Shown in pieces: positions 25,351 through 34,476 of a stretch of 64,000 bases of DNA. A model generated the notes under the pieces. That model was not told the DNA's origin and made no database searches. It saw only the letters and a program-made list of their open reading frames with translations. The stretch is from Candidatus Saccharicenans sp. (GTDB taxonomy: Bacteria > Acidobacteriota > Aminicenantia > Aminicenantales > Saccharicenantaceae), in assembly GCA_026414545.1 (NCBI GenBank), contig JAOAIU010000028.1:1-64000 (forward strand), read 5' to 3'. A program made the position numbers and the translations under genes. Each line of letters opens with the position of its first letter. Position 1 is the stretch's first letter.

Positions 25351-27254
25351 TGAACCAGAAAAGGATCAGGACGGTCGGCGAGTTGCGGGCACTGCGGACG
25401 CGCCTCCAGGCGGCCCAGAAGCCACCGCGTCTGGTCAGCGTTTCGGCTGCCAGCTGTGGCCGGGCTTCAGGAGCTATGGCCTTGGCCGCAGCCCTGGATG
25501 AAGAAATAGGCAGGAGGGGTCTTGAAGGCTCGGTCGAGCTACGCCTTACCGGCTGTCACGGACTGTGTCAGTTTGAGCCGAACGTGGTTATCTTTCCCGA
25601 AAAGATTTTTTATCCGAACCTGGTCCCCGAAAAGGTGCCGTGGCTGGTGGAAGAAACCCTGGTTCACGGACGGATAGTGCCCGAGCTGGCTTTCCGGGAA
25701 AGCTCCGGGAGCCAGATTTTTCCGCGGCTGGAAGATTTGCCGTTTCTCAAGAAACAGGTGCGGTGGCTGCTTGACCGGCACCTGACCCTTGACCCTGGTC
25801 GCCTGGAAAGTTACCTGGAGCACGGAGGATTCATGGCCCTGGAGAAGGTGCTATCGGGTATCTCTCCAGAGGAGGTTATCAACCTGGTCCAGGCCTCCGG
25901 GTTGCGAGGCCGGGGCGGGGCCGGTTTTCCCACCGGTCTCAAGTGGCGCCTGGCCCGCCAGGCCGGTCAAACTGAAAAATATTTAATCTGCAACGGAGAT
26001 GAGGGAGACCCCGGAGCTTATATGGACCGCGGGCTTCTTGAAAGTAATCCCTTCAGCATAATAGAAGGAATGATCATAGGAGGCTATGCGGTCGGTGCGG
26101 CCCTGGGCTTCATCTACATCCGGCAGGAGTACCCGCTGGCCATAGAGCGGATGTCGGTCGCCCTGGAAAAAGTCCGGGAAGCCGGTCTCCTGGGAAAAAA
26201 TATTCTAGGCAGCGATTTTTCATTCGATCTGGAACTCATCAGGGGAGCCGGTGCGTTTGTTTCCGGGGAGGAGACTGCGCTCATAGCTTCCATAGAAGGA
26301 CGGCGGGCCTTTCCGCGTCAGAGGCCGCCTTTCCCGGTGGTCCGCGGACTATGGGGCCAGCCGACAGTCATCAACAACGTGGAAACCTGGGCCAATGTGC
26401 CCATGATCATCGAGCAGGGACCAAGCTGGTTTGCCAGGATGGGCACCGCTCACAGCAAGGGGACCAAGATATTTTCTCTGGTCGGTAAGGTCCGATATAC
26501 CGGCCTGGTTGAAGTTCCCTTCGGACTTACCCTCAGAGAAGTGATTGAAGAAGTGGGGGGCGGCCCGGAGCCTGGTCAGAGAATAAAGGCCGTGCAGACT
26601 GGCGGCCCATCCGGCGGTTGCCTGCCAGCCTCTCTTTTTGACCTGCCACTCGATTACGAAAGCCTGCAGAAAGCTGGCTCAATCATGGGTTCGGGTGGAA
26701 TGATCGTCATCGACGAAGCCACCTGCATAGTTGACCTTATCCTTTACTTCCTCCGCTTTGCCCGGGAAGAATCCTGCGGTCAGTGCGCCCCCTGTCGGCT
26801 GGGTACTGCCCGGATGGTAAGGATACTGGAAAAAATAACTCGGGGAGAGGGCCGCCCGGAAGACCTGGAGCTTCTGGAAAAAGCCAGCTGGACCATGCGA
26901 GAGGCCTCCCTGTGCGGCCTGGGACGGACGGCAGCCAACCCGGTCCTCAGCGCGCTAAGTTATTTCCGGGACGAGCTCCAGAGGCATGTTCTTGACGGGG
27001 AATGCCCGGCCGGAGTCTGCCGCGGCCTTATTTCATACACAATAGATAAGCATCGGTGCGGTGGCTGTTTGCTTTGCCTTGACGCCTGCCCGGCGGAAGC
27101 CATTGAGGTGGCCGACGACGGCTACCCGCGAATAGACCAGAAGTTATGCACCCGGTGCGGGGCCTGTCTTACGGTCTGCCCCGCGGACCTCTCGGCCGTA
27201 ATTAAATTAAACAAAAAAGGGGCCGGAGCCGGTGAAGGGTCTCGAGAGGAGTAA
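25350..27254 (+). CDS. NuoF/HydB-like NADH-binding flavoprotein with ferredoxin tail
   Basis: 634 residues. Domains: (1) about 1-110, thioredoxin-like [2Fe-2S] domain with TGCHGLCQFEP; (2) about 150-540, NADH:FMN module with GLRGRGGAGFPTGLKW, CNGDEGDPGAYMDR and the [4Fe-4S] ligands ESCGQCAPCRLGT ... LCGLG; (3) the last 60 residues, two [4Fe-4S] motifs CGGCLLCLDACP and CTRCGACLTVCP. This is the HydB/HndC layout, the electron-bifurcating core of soluble NADH-ferredoxin enzymes. The first domain shows only three Cys: the region AASCGRASGA lacks the expected first Cys, so its cluster may be altered. Fits tightly between NuoE- and NuoG-like genes. Confidence 0.9.
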   Translation: MNQKRIRTVGELRALRTRLQAAQKPPRLVSVSAASCGRASGAMALAAALDEEIGRRGLEGSVELRLTGCHGLCQFEPNVVIFPEKIFYPNLVPEKVPWLVEETLVHGRIVPELAFRESSGSQIFPRLEDLPFLKKQVRWLLDRHLTLDPGRLESYLEHGGFMALEKVLSGISPEEVINLVQASGLRGRGGAGFPTGLKWRLARQAGQTEKYLICNGDEGDPGAYMDRGLLESNPFSIIEGMIIGGYAVGAALGFIYIRQEYPLAIERMSVALEKVREAGLLGKNILGSDFSFDLELIRGAGAFVSGEETALIASIEGRRAFPRQRPPFPVVRGLWGQPTVINNVETWANVPMIIEQGPSWFARMGTAHSKGTKIFSLVGKVRYTGLVEVPFGLTLREVIEEVGGGPEPGQRIKAVQTGGPSGGCLPASLFDLPLDYESLQKAGSIMGSGGMIVIDEATCIVDLILYFLRFAREESCGQCAPCRLGTARMVRILEKITRGEGRPEDLELLEKASWTMREASLCGLGRTAANPVLSALSYFRDELQRHVLDGECPAGVCRGLISYTIDKHRCGGCLLCLDACPAEAIEVADDGYPRIDQKLCTRCGACLTVCPADLSAVIKLNKKGAGAGEGSREE

Positions 27255-27255
27255 A

Positions 27256-29760
27256 ATGTCCGGGACGGTTATCAAATTGAAAATCAACGGGCTGCCAGTC
27301 GAAGCCCGTCCCGGCATGACCGTCCTGGAATGTGCTCGCAGTCAGGGCCTGTTCATTCCTTCCCTGTGCGACCTGGAAGGCTTGCCGGCTTTTGCCGGCT
27401 GCCGGCTGTGCCTGGTAGAGATTGCCCAAAGGCCCCACCGCTCTCCGGCCTGCCAGACGCTGGTCGAAGACGGAATGGAGATTGTCACCAGCACCCCAGA
27501 ACTGGAAGAGCTCAGGCTGGCCACCTTGGAGCTAATTCTCAGCGAGCATCCCCATTTTTGCCTTCTGTGCCAGGAAAGGCCGGACTGCCAGGAGCTCAAA
27601 GCCACCATGGTCAAGGCCCTGGAGCCGGGCGGCTGTATTTTCTGCCCGAAAGATGGCGACTGCGAGCTGCAACGTGTGGCTGATTACTTAAAACTCAAGC
27701 GGGTGGCTTACGATTTTGAAGACCCGGGACGGTCGCTGTGGCAGTCGGACCCTTTCATAACCCATAATCCTAATCTTTGCCTACTTTGCGGCCGATGCGT
27801 CCGGGTCTGCGCCGAGGTCCGCGGGCAGAACGTGCTCAGCTTTGTCGGCCGGGGTCCAGAAACGGCCATCGGCACCTTTCTGGAGCGCAGCCTCCAGGAG
27901 TCCGGTTGCAGTTTTTGCGGGGCCTGCCTGGATGTCTGCCCGGTGGCCGCTTTCAGCGAGCGTGGTCTGACCGCGGCCCGGGGCCATCGAATATATGAAC
28001 ATTCATTCATATGTCCGCTGTGCAGCTCGCTCTGTGAGTTGAGGGCCGAGTACCTGGAAGACGGCCAGCTTCGGAGGATTATCCCGGAAAGCGGCCGCGG
28101 GCCGGTCCATGGTCTGGCCTGCGCCCGGGGGCGGTTCGGTCTCAAGGAAATCGGCGACCGGAAGCAGGAAAGGGTGCTGCCGGTTCTCAGGAGAAACGAA
28201 CGGCTGCTGACGGTTTCGCCAGAAGAGGCCCTGGCGGCCGCGGCCGAGTCGTTAAGACGGTATCAACCGGAAGAAATAGCCATGATTTCTTCGGCCCATG
28301 GTACTGCTGACAGTCTACTGGCCTTTTATCAGCTCGGCCGCCTGCTGGGCACCGACAACCTCTTTTATTTTTACCCGGAAGATTTTCTGGAAAGAATCGC
28401 TGCTTTTGAAACCGAGCAGGGAATTCAGGTCAGGCGCAAGATAGATTTTAGAGAACTGGAGAGATACAGGACTTTCTTCCTGGTGGAGGTTGACCCTGAT
28501 TCCGAGGCCCTGGCTCTCTGGTTGGACATAAAAAAAAGATTACGGTCAGGAGCCAGGTTGCTCGTCCTGGATTCCATTCTGAACCGCTGCGGCCAGGAGG
28601 CTGCGGTTGACCTGAGGGGCCACCCCGGCAGAGAAACCGAGGCTCTGCTGGCACTCTTAAAAAGGATAATCTTCAAAACGTCGCAGCTCAGCTTTTATCC
28701 TGGATATCACCACCTCCTGGATGAGATTAACCTGTGGTCGGAGGAAATGTTGGCGCGGAGAAGCGGGCTCCGGGCGGCCGAGCTGGACAGAGCGGCCGGA
28801 ATTTTACTGGAGTCCAGTCCTGCGCTTTTTCTTTTTGGACAGAGATTCCTGCACCAGCCACGCTGGGCAGAGAACCTGACTGCCCTCTGGAATTTACATC
28901 TGCGCCTGGAGTCTGACCTGATGCCGGTTACCGGAAAAGCCAACGAGCTCTTGATTGACGGGCTCAAAGCCGATTTCGGCCTGCGTGTTCTGCCCGATCT
29001 GGAGCCGGTCGAAAATGCTATCAAGACCGAAAAAATAAAAGCGGTTTTTGCCTTCGGCCACCTCCCGCTTGGAGAAAAACCAGAAGTGTTGATTGTTCAA
29101 AATCCGTTCAGGGCAGGCCTGGCTGAAAGAGCGGACATCTTTATTCCCTCAGCCAGCTGCCTAGAAAACGGCGGCCTGATGGTGGACCTGGCTGGCAATA
29201 TAAAGCAGAGAGGCCGAGAATTCAGAATTCCTGGAAAGGAAACGAACCCGGCCGACATCTCCCTCGTAGCCAGGTTGGCCGAAGCTCTTGGCCAGCGCCT
29301 GGAGATTGAAAATTATCCCGGAAGACTGGAATCCAGGCTGAGGGAAAAGCCTGCCGGCTCAAAGAGCTTTATTAAAAAATATCTGCCGCTTTCCCCTGTG
29401 GTCCAGAAGCCTTCGGCTGAGCCTGAAGTCAATGAGCTCCCCGGTCAGCTGGAGGTGGTGGTCGGGGGCAACCTTGATTATTACGGCGGCCTGGTCATGG
29501 CCGGGCTGAGTTCGGGATTCCGGGCCATCCGGAATCCGGACTGGTTGTGGCTTAATCCGCGAGACGCAGATTTTCTGGGGCTCCGGGAAGGCCAGAAGGT
29601 GGCGCTGGAAACTGCCTGGGGCCAACTTAACCTTGAAATAAAATACGCCCCCCGGCTCCGGCCTGGAACTGCTTTTTACAATCCTGTGCTTGATGACCCG
29701 CTCAGGATGAAACTTTACGGGCAGGGAATAATTAAAGGAACGGTAAGAGTCAGAAAATGA
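27256..29760 (+). CDS. NuoG/FdhA-like iron-sulfur subunit without a catalytic Mo site
   Basis: 834 residues from the ATG at 27256 (GAGGAG five bases upstream, next to the previous stop). Order: N-terminal [2Fe-2S] (CDLEG...GCRLC...C); an HxxxC motif EHPHFCLLCQERPDC, then a second CIFCPKDGDCELQ; two [4Fe-4S] ferredoxin motifs (CLLCGRCVRVC, CSFCGACLDVCPV); a CPLCSSLC motif typical of molybdopterin oxidoreductases; and a C-terminal domain ending with the NPRDADFLGLREGQ molybdopterin-binding stretch. In formate dehydrogenases a Sec or Cys follows in the active site; I see none in the central domain (about 330-560). So it likely works as an electron wire like NuoG. No H-cluster motif either. Confidence 0.85.
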   Translation: MSGTVIKLKINGLPVEARPGMTVLECARSQGLFIPSLCDLEGLPAFAGCRLCLVEIAQRPHRSPACQTLVEDGMEIVTSTPELEELRLATLELILSEHPHFCLLCQERPDCQELKATMVKALEPGGCIFCPKDGDCELQRVADYLKLKRVAYDFEDPGRSLWQSDPFITHNPNLCLLCGRCVRVCAEVRGQNVLSFVGRGPETAIGTFLERSLQESGCSFCGACLDVCPVAAFSERGLTAARGHRIYEHSFICPLCSSLCELRAEYLEDGQLRRIIPESGRGPVHGLACARGRFGLKEIGDRKQERVLPVLRRNERLLTVSPEEALAAAAESLRRYQPEEIAMISSAHGTADSLLAFYQLGRLLGTDNLFYFYPEDFLERIAAFETEQGIQVRRKIDFRELERYRTFFLVEVDPDSEALALWLDIKKRLRSGARLLVLDSILNRCGQEAAVDLRGHPGRETEALLALLKRIIFKTSQLSFYPGYHHLLDEINLWSEEMLARRSGLRAAELDRAAGILLESSPALFLFGQRFLHQPRWAENLTALWNLHLRLESDLMPVTGKANELLIDGLKADFGLRVLPDLEPVENAIKTEKIKAVFAFGHLPLGEKPEVLIVQNPFRAGLAERADIFIPSASCLENGGLMVDLAGNIKQRGREFRIPGKETNPADISLVARLAEALGQRLEIENYPGRLESRLREKPAGSKSFIKKYLPLSPVVQKPSAEPEVNELPGQLEVVVGGNLDYYGGLVMAGLSSGFRAIRNPDWLWLNPRDADFLGLREGQKVALETAWGQLNLEIKYAPRLRPGTAFYNPVLDDPLRMKLYGQGIIKGTVRVRK

Positions 29761-30599
29761 ACAGAGTGATTCTGGTTGACAGACTGGTGCCCAACCTTTT
29801 CCGGCTGGTTCTGGAAGCTCCTGAGGTGGCCGCCTCCGCTCAGCCCGGGCAGTTTGTCATGGTCATACCCGATGGCCAGGGCGAACGGATTCCCATCAAC
29901 CTGGCCGACTGGGACCGCGAGAAGGGAACGGTTGACCTGGTCTTCTTGAACCTGGGGGTTAGCACCAGGAAACTGGCTGCTCTGAAGCCGGGAAAAGCAG
30001 TGGAAGGACTGGCCGGTCCGCTGGGACGGGCTCCGGAAATTGCTGGTTCCGGTGCGGTGCTGCTGGCCGGGGGTTGCTATGGGATAGGCGGTCTTTATCC
30101 TCTGGCCAGAAAGCTCAGTGAGGCCGGGCGCCGGGTTGTTTTTCTGGCCGAAGCCCGCAGCCCTGCCTATCTTTACTGGGAAGAAAAAATCAAAAAACAT
30201 GCTGATAAGTTTTTGACCCTGTTCCGGTCGGATTGCCTGTATTCGGGTCATGACCTGAAAGAGCTGTTGGACAAGGTCAGAGCCAGTAACCCCGATATTT
30301 CCCTGGTGATGGTCATGGGCTGCAGTTATCTTCTATTCAAGCTGTCAGCAGCTGCTACCGGGCTGGGTCTTAAGACCCTGGTCAGCCTTAACCCGATCAT
30401 GGTGGATGGCACCGGGATGTGCGGGGCCTGCCGGGTTTCGGTTGAGGGGCGCACCTACTTTGCCTGCGTCGACGGGCCCTGGTTTGAAGCTCGCGGCCTG
30501 GACTGGCAGGAGTATTTCAACCGGCGAAAAGCTTTTTTGGCGCAGGAAGAACAGGCCCTGATCAGGTTTGACCGGGAATCCTGGAATAGAACGGAGTGA
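29757..30599 (+). CDS. NfnA/SudB-like FAD and [2Fe-2S] subunit
   Basis: 280 residues; ATG overlaps the previous stop by four bases. Family features: an FAD-binding ferredoxin-reductase domain (residues about 5-95, PINLADWD), a nucleotide-binding part (LLAGGCYGIGGLYPLA) and the C-terminal DGTGMCGACRVSVEGRTYFACVDGPWF, which binds [2Fe-2S] in NfnA and dihydroorotate-dehydrogenase-B-type electron-transfer subunits. In NfnAB this subunit handles NAD(H). Its gene lies immediately before the NfnB-like gene. Together they form one half of a flavin-based bifurcating enzyme. Confidence 0.88.
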   Translation: MNRVILVDRLVPNLFRLVLEAPEVAASAQPGQFVMVIPDGQGERIPINLADWDREKGTVDLVFLNLGVSTRKLAALKPGKAVEGLAGPLGRAPEIAGSGAVLLAGGCYGIGGLYPLARKLSEAGRRVVFLAEARSPAYLYWEEKIKKHADKFLTLFRSDCLYSGHDLKELLDKVRASNPDISLVMVMGCSYLLFKLSAAATGLGLKTLVSLNPIMVDGTGMCGACRVSVEGRTYFACVDGPWFEARGLDWQEYFNRRKAFLAQEEQALIRFDRESWNRTE

Positions 30600-30606
30600 A
30601 CCTGGC

Positions 30607-32115
30607 ATGAACGGAATCGACAGGCTGGAACCGGGACAGGCAGAAAGGCTTCTCCGGGAGCGAGAAAAAGACTGGCGAAAAGCCCTGCGCCGGGAGCTTT
30701 CCGTGCAGAAAAGGATGGCCATCGACCGCCAGCCGATGCCGGAGCAGGAGCCTGGAGTCAGGATCCGGAACTTCAAAGAAGTAAACCTTGGCTACAATCT
30801 GGAGCTGGCCAGGGAAGAGGCCAGAAGATGCCTGGACTGCGGGAGTCCAGGGTGCGTGGCCGGTTGCCCGGTGGCCATTGACATTCCGACTTTTATTAAA
30901 TACATCGAAGCCGGAGAGCTGGAGAGGTCGCTGGAAAAAATCCGCGAGACCAACGGCCTGCCGGCCATCTGCGGCCGGGTCTGTCCCCAGGAAGTTCAGT
31001 GCGAAAAAGATTGCAACCTGGTTCGGGCCGGCAAAGCACCGGTGGCCATTGGCCATCTGGAAAGGTTCGTGGCCGATTATCTCTGTCTGAGGGAAGGGAC
31101 AGGTCCCCGGCTATCTTTCAGTCCCGAGTCATTCCGTCGACCGGAAAAAATTGCCGTGGTTGGTTCTGGCCCTGGAGGCCTGACCGCCGCCGCCGACCTG
31201 GCCCGTCTGGGCTACCAGGTTACGGTTTTTGAAGCGCTACACCTTCCGGGCGGGGTTCTGGCCTACGGCATACCGGAGTTCCGGCTGCCCCGGGAAATCC
31301 TTCAGTCGGAAATAAATTTCATTAAAGCCCTAGGGGTTGAGATCAAAACCAATTTCATCGTCGGCCGGACGGCCAGCCTGGAAGATCTCGTCCGGGCCGG
31401 TTACCGGGCCTTTTTCCTCGGAACTGGAGCCGGGCTGCCAGCCTTCATGAACATACCCGGTGAAAACTTGCTCGGGGTCTATTCGGCCAACGAGTACCTG
31501 ACCAGGGTCAACCTGATGAAGGGCTTTCGCTTTCCGGAGTTTGATACACCGGTGCCCCGGGCCAGGAAAGCAGCCGTCATCGGCGGAGGCAATGTGGCCA
31601 TGGATGCGGTCAGAACCGCCCTGCGGCTGGGAGCGGAACAGGCCACCGTCTATTACCGGCGCTCAAGGGCTGAGATGCCGGCCAGGTTGGAAGAGGTCAA
31701 GCATGCTGAGGAAGAGGGCATAGTCTTCAATTTTCTGACGGTTCCGGTCCGCTTCCTGGGAAATGACCGGGGCGAGTTGAAGGGAATGGTTCTGCAGAGG
31801 CTGGCCCTGGGAGAGCCTGATTCCTCCGGTCGGCCCCGACCAGTGCCCATTCCAGGCTCTGAATTTGAAGTGGAAGTCGACCTGGCGGTGGTGGCCATCG
31901 GCCAGAGCCCAAACCCACTTCTGATCAAACAGCTTCCGGGTCTAAAACTCGGCCGCTGGGGCAATGTCGAGGTTGATTTCCAGACGATGGCCACCAATCT
32001 CCCCGGGATCTTTGCCGGCGGGGATGCCGTCCGCGGCGGGGCCACGGTCATCCTGGCCATGGGCGACGGGCGACGGGCAGCCCGGGCCATGGATGAATTC
32101 TTGACAAGAAGTTAA
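30607..32115 (+). CDS. NfnB/SudA/GltD-like NADPH flavoprotein
   Basis: 502 residues from the ATG at 30607, with GGAG upstream and seven bases after the NfnA-like stop. N-terminal [4Fe-4S] domain: RCLDCGSPGCVAGCPVAIDIP and ICGRVCPQEVQCEKDC. FAD Rossmann site VVGSGPGGLTAAADL, NADP site VIGGGNVAMDAVRTAL, and FAGGDAVRGGATV at the end. Homologous to glutamate-synthase small subunit, but no large glutamate synthase subunit is nearby and the NfnA gene is adjacent, so NfnB is the better call. In Nfn it holds the bifurcating FAD. Last gene of the operon; its stop is followed by 180 non-coding bases without a clear terminator. Confidence 0.88.
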   Translation: MNGIDRLEPGQAERLLREREKDWRKALRRELSVQKRMAIDRQPMPEQEPGVRIRNFKEVNLGYNLELAREEARRCLDCGSPGCVAGCPVAIDIPTFIKYIEAGELERSLEKIRETNGLPAICGRVCPQEVQCEKDCNLVRAGKAPVAIGHLERFVADYLCLREGTGPRLSFSPESFRRPEKIAVVGSGPGGLTAAADLARLGYQVTVFEALHLPGGVLAYGIPEFRLPREILQSEINFIKALGVEIKTNFIVGRTASLEDLVRAGYRAFFLGTGAGLPAFMNIPGENLLGVYSANEYLTRVNLMKGFRFPEFDTPVPRARKAAVIGGGNVAMDAVRTALRLGAEQATVYYRRSRAEMPARLEEVKHAEEEGIVFNFLTVPVRFLGNDRGELKGMVLQRLALGEPDSSGRPRPVPIPGSEFEVEVDLAVVAIGQSPNPLLIKQLPGLKLGRWGNVEVDFQTMATNLPGIFAGGDAVRGGATVILAMGDGRRAARAMDEFLTRS

Positions 32116-32295
32116 TTTTAGCCCCGAGCTTTGGAGCGTTTAATTCCTTCCGTGCGAGAAGGCGGGAGAGAGCGCTACCGGTTCAAGATAATTTTTTTGA
32201 TGAACCAATGCCGTCAGCCTGGCTTTTGCTGTAAAATAGAGCGAACAGACTCTGACGAGAAAAGCGAATAATTGGAATTGTAATATGGCTGAAAG

Positions 32296-32964
32296 ATGAA
32301 ACAGGAAGAGCTTTTTCCGCCGGAAGCCGGGCACATCGGCACCGATGAATCGGGCAAGGGAGATTTTTTCGGCCCGCTGGTGGTGGCCGGATTCTTCCTG
32401 CCCGAGGGGCAGGAGGAAGTTCTCCGGGAACTTGGAGTCCGGGACTCCAAGAAGCTGTCCGACGGGCGAGTCCTGGAAATTGCCCGCAGCCTGCGGCAGG
32501 GCTATAAAAGCTCGGTGGTGGCCATCGGTCCCGAACGCTACAATGCGCTCTACAGGAACCTGCGGAATCTCAATCGCCTGCTGGCCTGGGGGCATGCCCG
32601 GGTTATTGAGAACATTCTGGCCGAGGTCAACTGCGTCATAGCCATTACCGACCAGTTTGGCGACGAGCGCTTTGTCCGCGAGGCCCTTCTGAAAAAAGGG
32701 AAAAACATCAACCTGATCCAGAAAACAAAGGCCGAAGACGACCCGGCGGTGGCGGCCGCTTCCATCCTGGCCCGGGCCCATTTCCTTTATAAGTTAAAAG
32801 ACCTATCGGAAGAGGTTGGGATGGAACTGCCCAAAGGGGCTTCGCCCCTGGTGGAAGAAGCTGGCCTCAGGCTGGTAAAAAAGTATGGGCCGGGTATCCT
32901 GGAAAAGGTGGCCAAGACCCATTTCAAGACGGCCGAAAAAATTCTTAAAATTGCCGGGAGTTGA
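32296..32964 (+). CDS. rnhC: Ribonuclease HIII
   Basis: 222 residues. IGTDESGKGDFFGPLVVAG is the RNase HIII signature (DESGKGD, with catalytic Asp and Glu), then DSKKLSDG and AEDDPAVAAASILAR with the remaining acidic residues. The enzyme cuts RNA in RNA-DNA hybrids. The usual N-terminal TBP-like substrate-binding domain (about 80 residues) is absent: the catalytic domain starts at residue 13. There is no upstream in-frame extension with the domain. The RBS is weak. Stand-alone gene between the bifurcating operon and alaX. Confidence 0.85.
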   Translation: MKQEELFPPEAGHIGTDESGKGDFFGPLVVAGFFLPEGQEEVLRELGVRDSKKLSDGRVLEIARSLRQGYKSSVVAIGPERYNALYRNLRNLNRLLAWGHARVIENILAEVNCVIAITDQFGDERFVREALLKKGKNINLIQKTKAEDDPAVAAASILARAHFLYKLKDLSEEVGMELPKGASPLVEEAGLRLVKKYGPGILEKVAKTHFKTAEKILKIAGS

Positions 32965-33203
32965 GGCGGGTCGGGCCGGGTCTCTCAGGGGTGATTACCG
33001 GGTGGGCCTGGAAAATTCCCGCCCGATGACCCGATTATTTGGCCATTAACTGAGAACGGGAAATCAGTTTTTCCTTTCTAAACGCTTGATTTGGGTGATA
33101 TTGTTTTCCCGGGTTTCACCGCAGAGCACAGCGAGGTCATAAAATCTTATGCAGACGGAGATGATTTCCCGGGTCGGCCCTTAACCAGAATCATTCTCCG
33201 AAA

Positions 33204-33232
33204 TTACTCTGGCCGCCGGGCTGTGGTATACT
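33204..33232 (+). promoter_or_regulatory. Extended -10 promoter of alaX
   Basis: TATACT (33227-33232) with TGG in front (extended -10), and a weak TTACTC (33204-33209) 17 bases upstream. Followed by GGAG and the ATG at 33254. The rest of the 32965-33253 gap holds GGTGATTACC at 32990 but no gene. Confidence 0.5.
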
Positions 33233-33253
33233 TGGGAAAAACGGAGCGGACAG

Positions 33254-34474
33254 ATGACCGAGATTCAACGTGCTCAGGCAACAGAACGCCTCTATTTTCA
33301 GGATGCCTACCTGCAGGAATTTTCGGCCCGGGTGACCGGCCGAGAATCGAGAGAAGGCAACCCGGTGGTAGTCCTGGACCGGACAGCCTTCTATCCAGAA
33401 TCAGGTGGTCAGCCCCACGACCTGGGTTGGCTCGATGCCGTCCGGGTGATTCGAGTTGAGGAAGAAAACGGGCTCATCCTGCATTTCCTGGAAAAAGAGC
33501 TGTCTGCGGTTGACCAAGTCCGGGGCCGCATCGACTGGCCCCGCCGCTTTGACCACATGCAGCAGCATACCGGGCAGCATATCCTGTCGCAGGCTTTCTA
33601 TGAGGTGGTCAAGGGGGAGACTCTGTCCTTCCATCTCGGCCAGGAGGAATCAACGGTCGAGATCGGTATCCCGGCCATCAAGGATGAAACATTGCAGAGA
33701 GTGGAAGAACTGGCCAACAGGATTGTCTTCTCAGACCTGGAAGTTAAGACCTATTTCCTGTCCGAAATGGAACTCACGACTGTCCCGCTTCGCAAGCCGC
33801 CGAAGAAATCCGGCCCGGTCAGAGTGGTGGAAGTTTCTGGCTTTGATTATTCGGCCTGCGGTGGAACCCACTGCCGGCGGACCGGGGAAGTGGGACTGAT
33901 AAAAATCCTGAAGCAGGAGAAAATCAGGGGTAACCTCCGTTTTTCCTTTGTCTGCGGTTTCCGGGCCCTGCGGGAATTTGAAAACCGCCGGCGCTTCCTG
34001 CAGTCGGCCTCCGTCGTGCTCTCGGCCGAAGAATCAGAAGTGGCTGCCTGTGTGGAAAAGAACCTGGCCGAACTGAAAAACCTCAAGAAGAGGCAAAAAA
34101 AACTGGAAGAAAAGTTATCATTCTTCGAGGCCCGGGAAATGCTGGCCGGGAATCCGGGCGGGATAATTTCCGGCCTCTATCCTGACAAATCCCCCGAGGA
34201 GATTAAATTCCTGGCTCTTAACCTGGTGCACCAGGCCGAGGTCCTGGCTGTGCTGGCCGCTTACCGGAATGAAAATTTCCACCTGGTGGTGGCCGCTTCC
34301 GACAGCTTGAAAGTTGATGTCCGGGGGGTAATACCGGTTCTCCAGGCCGAGATGCAGTTCAAGGGTGGCGGCAGTCCGACTCTGGTTGAACTGGTTAGTC
34401 CGGAAAAAGATAAGGCCGGTCGGGCCATCGAACTGGCCCTGGAATTTTTCAAGACCAGGACAGGAAGGGTCTGA
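33254..34474 (+). CDS. Alanyl-tRNA editing protein AlaX (long form)
   Basis: 406 residues. The editing domain shows HMQQHTGQHILS (zinc HxxxH) and CGGTHCRRTGEVG (the second metal-binding pair), as in the AlaRS editing domain. A coiled coil (ENRRRFLQ...LKNLKKRQKKLEEKLSFFEA) and a C-terminal DHHA1-like domain with FKGGGSPTLVELVS follow. It removes serine or glycine from mischarged tRNA-Ala. The length fits the AlaX-L class. Acts in the cytoplasm; alaS itself is not in the window. Intact, stand-alone. Confidence 0.88.
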   Translation: MTEIQRAQATERLYFQDAYLQEFSARVTGRESREGNPVVVLDRTAFYPESGGQPHDLGWLDAVRVIRVEEENGLILHFLEKELSAVDQVRGRIDWPRRFDHMQQHTGQHILSQAFYEVVKGETLSFHLGQEESTVEIGIPAIKDETLQRVEELANRIVFSDLEVKTYFLSEMELTTVPLRKPPKKSGPVRVVEVSGFDYSACGGTHCRRTGEVGLIKILKQEKIRGNLRFSFVCGFRALREFENRRRFLQSASVVLSAEESEVAACVEKNLAELKNLKKRQKKLEEKLSFFEAREMLAGNPGGIISGLYPDKSPEEIKFLALNLVHQAEVLAVLAAYRNENFHLVVAASDSLKVDVRGVIPVLQAEMQFKGGGSPTLVELVSPEKDKAGRAIELALEFFKTRTGRV

Positions 34475-34476
34475 AA

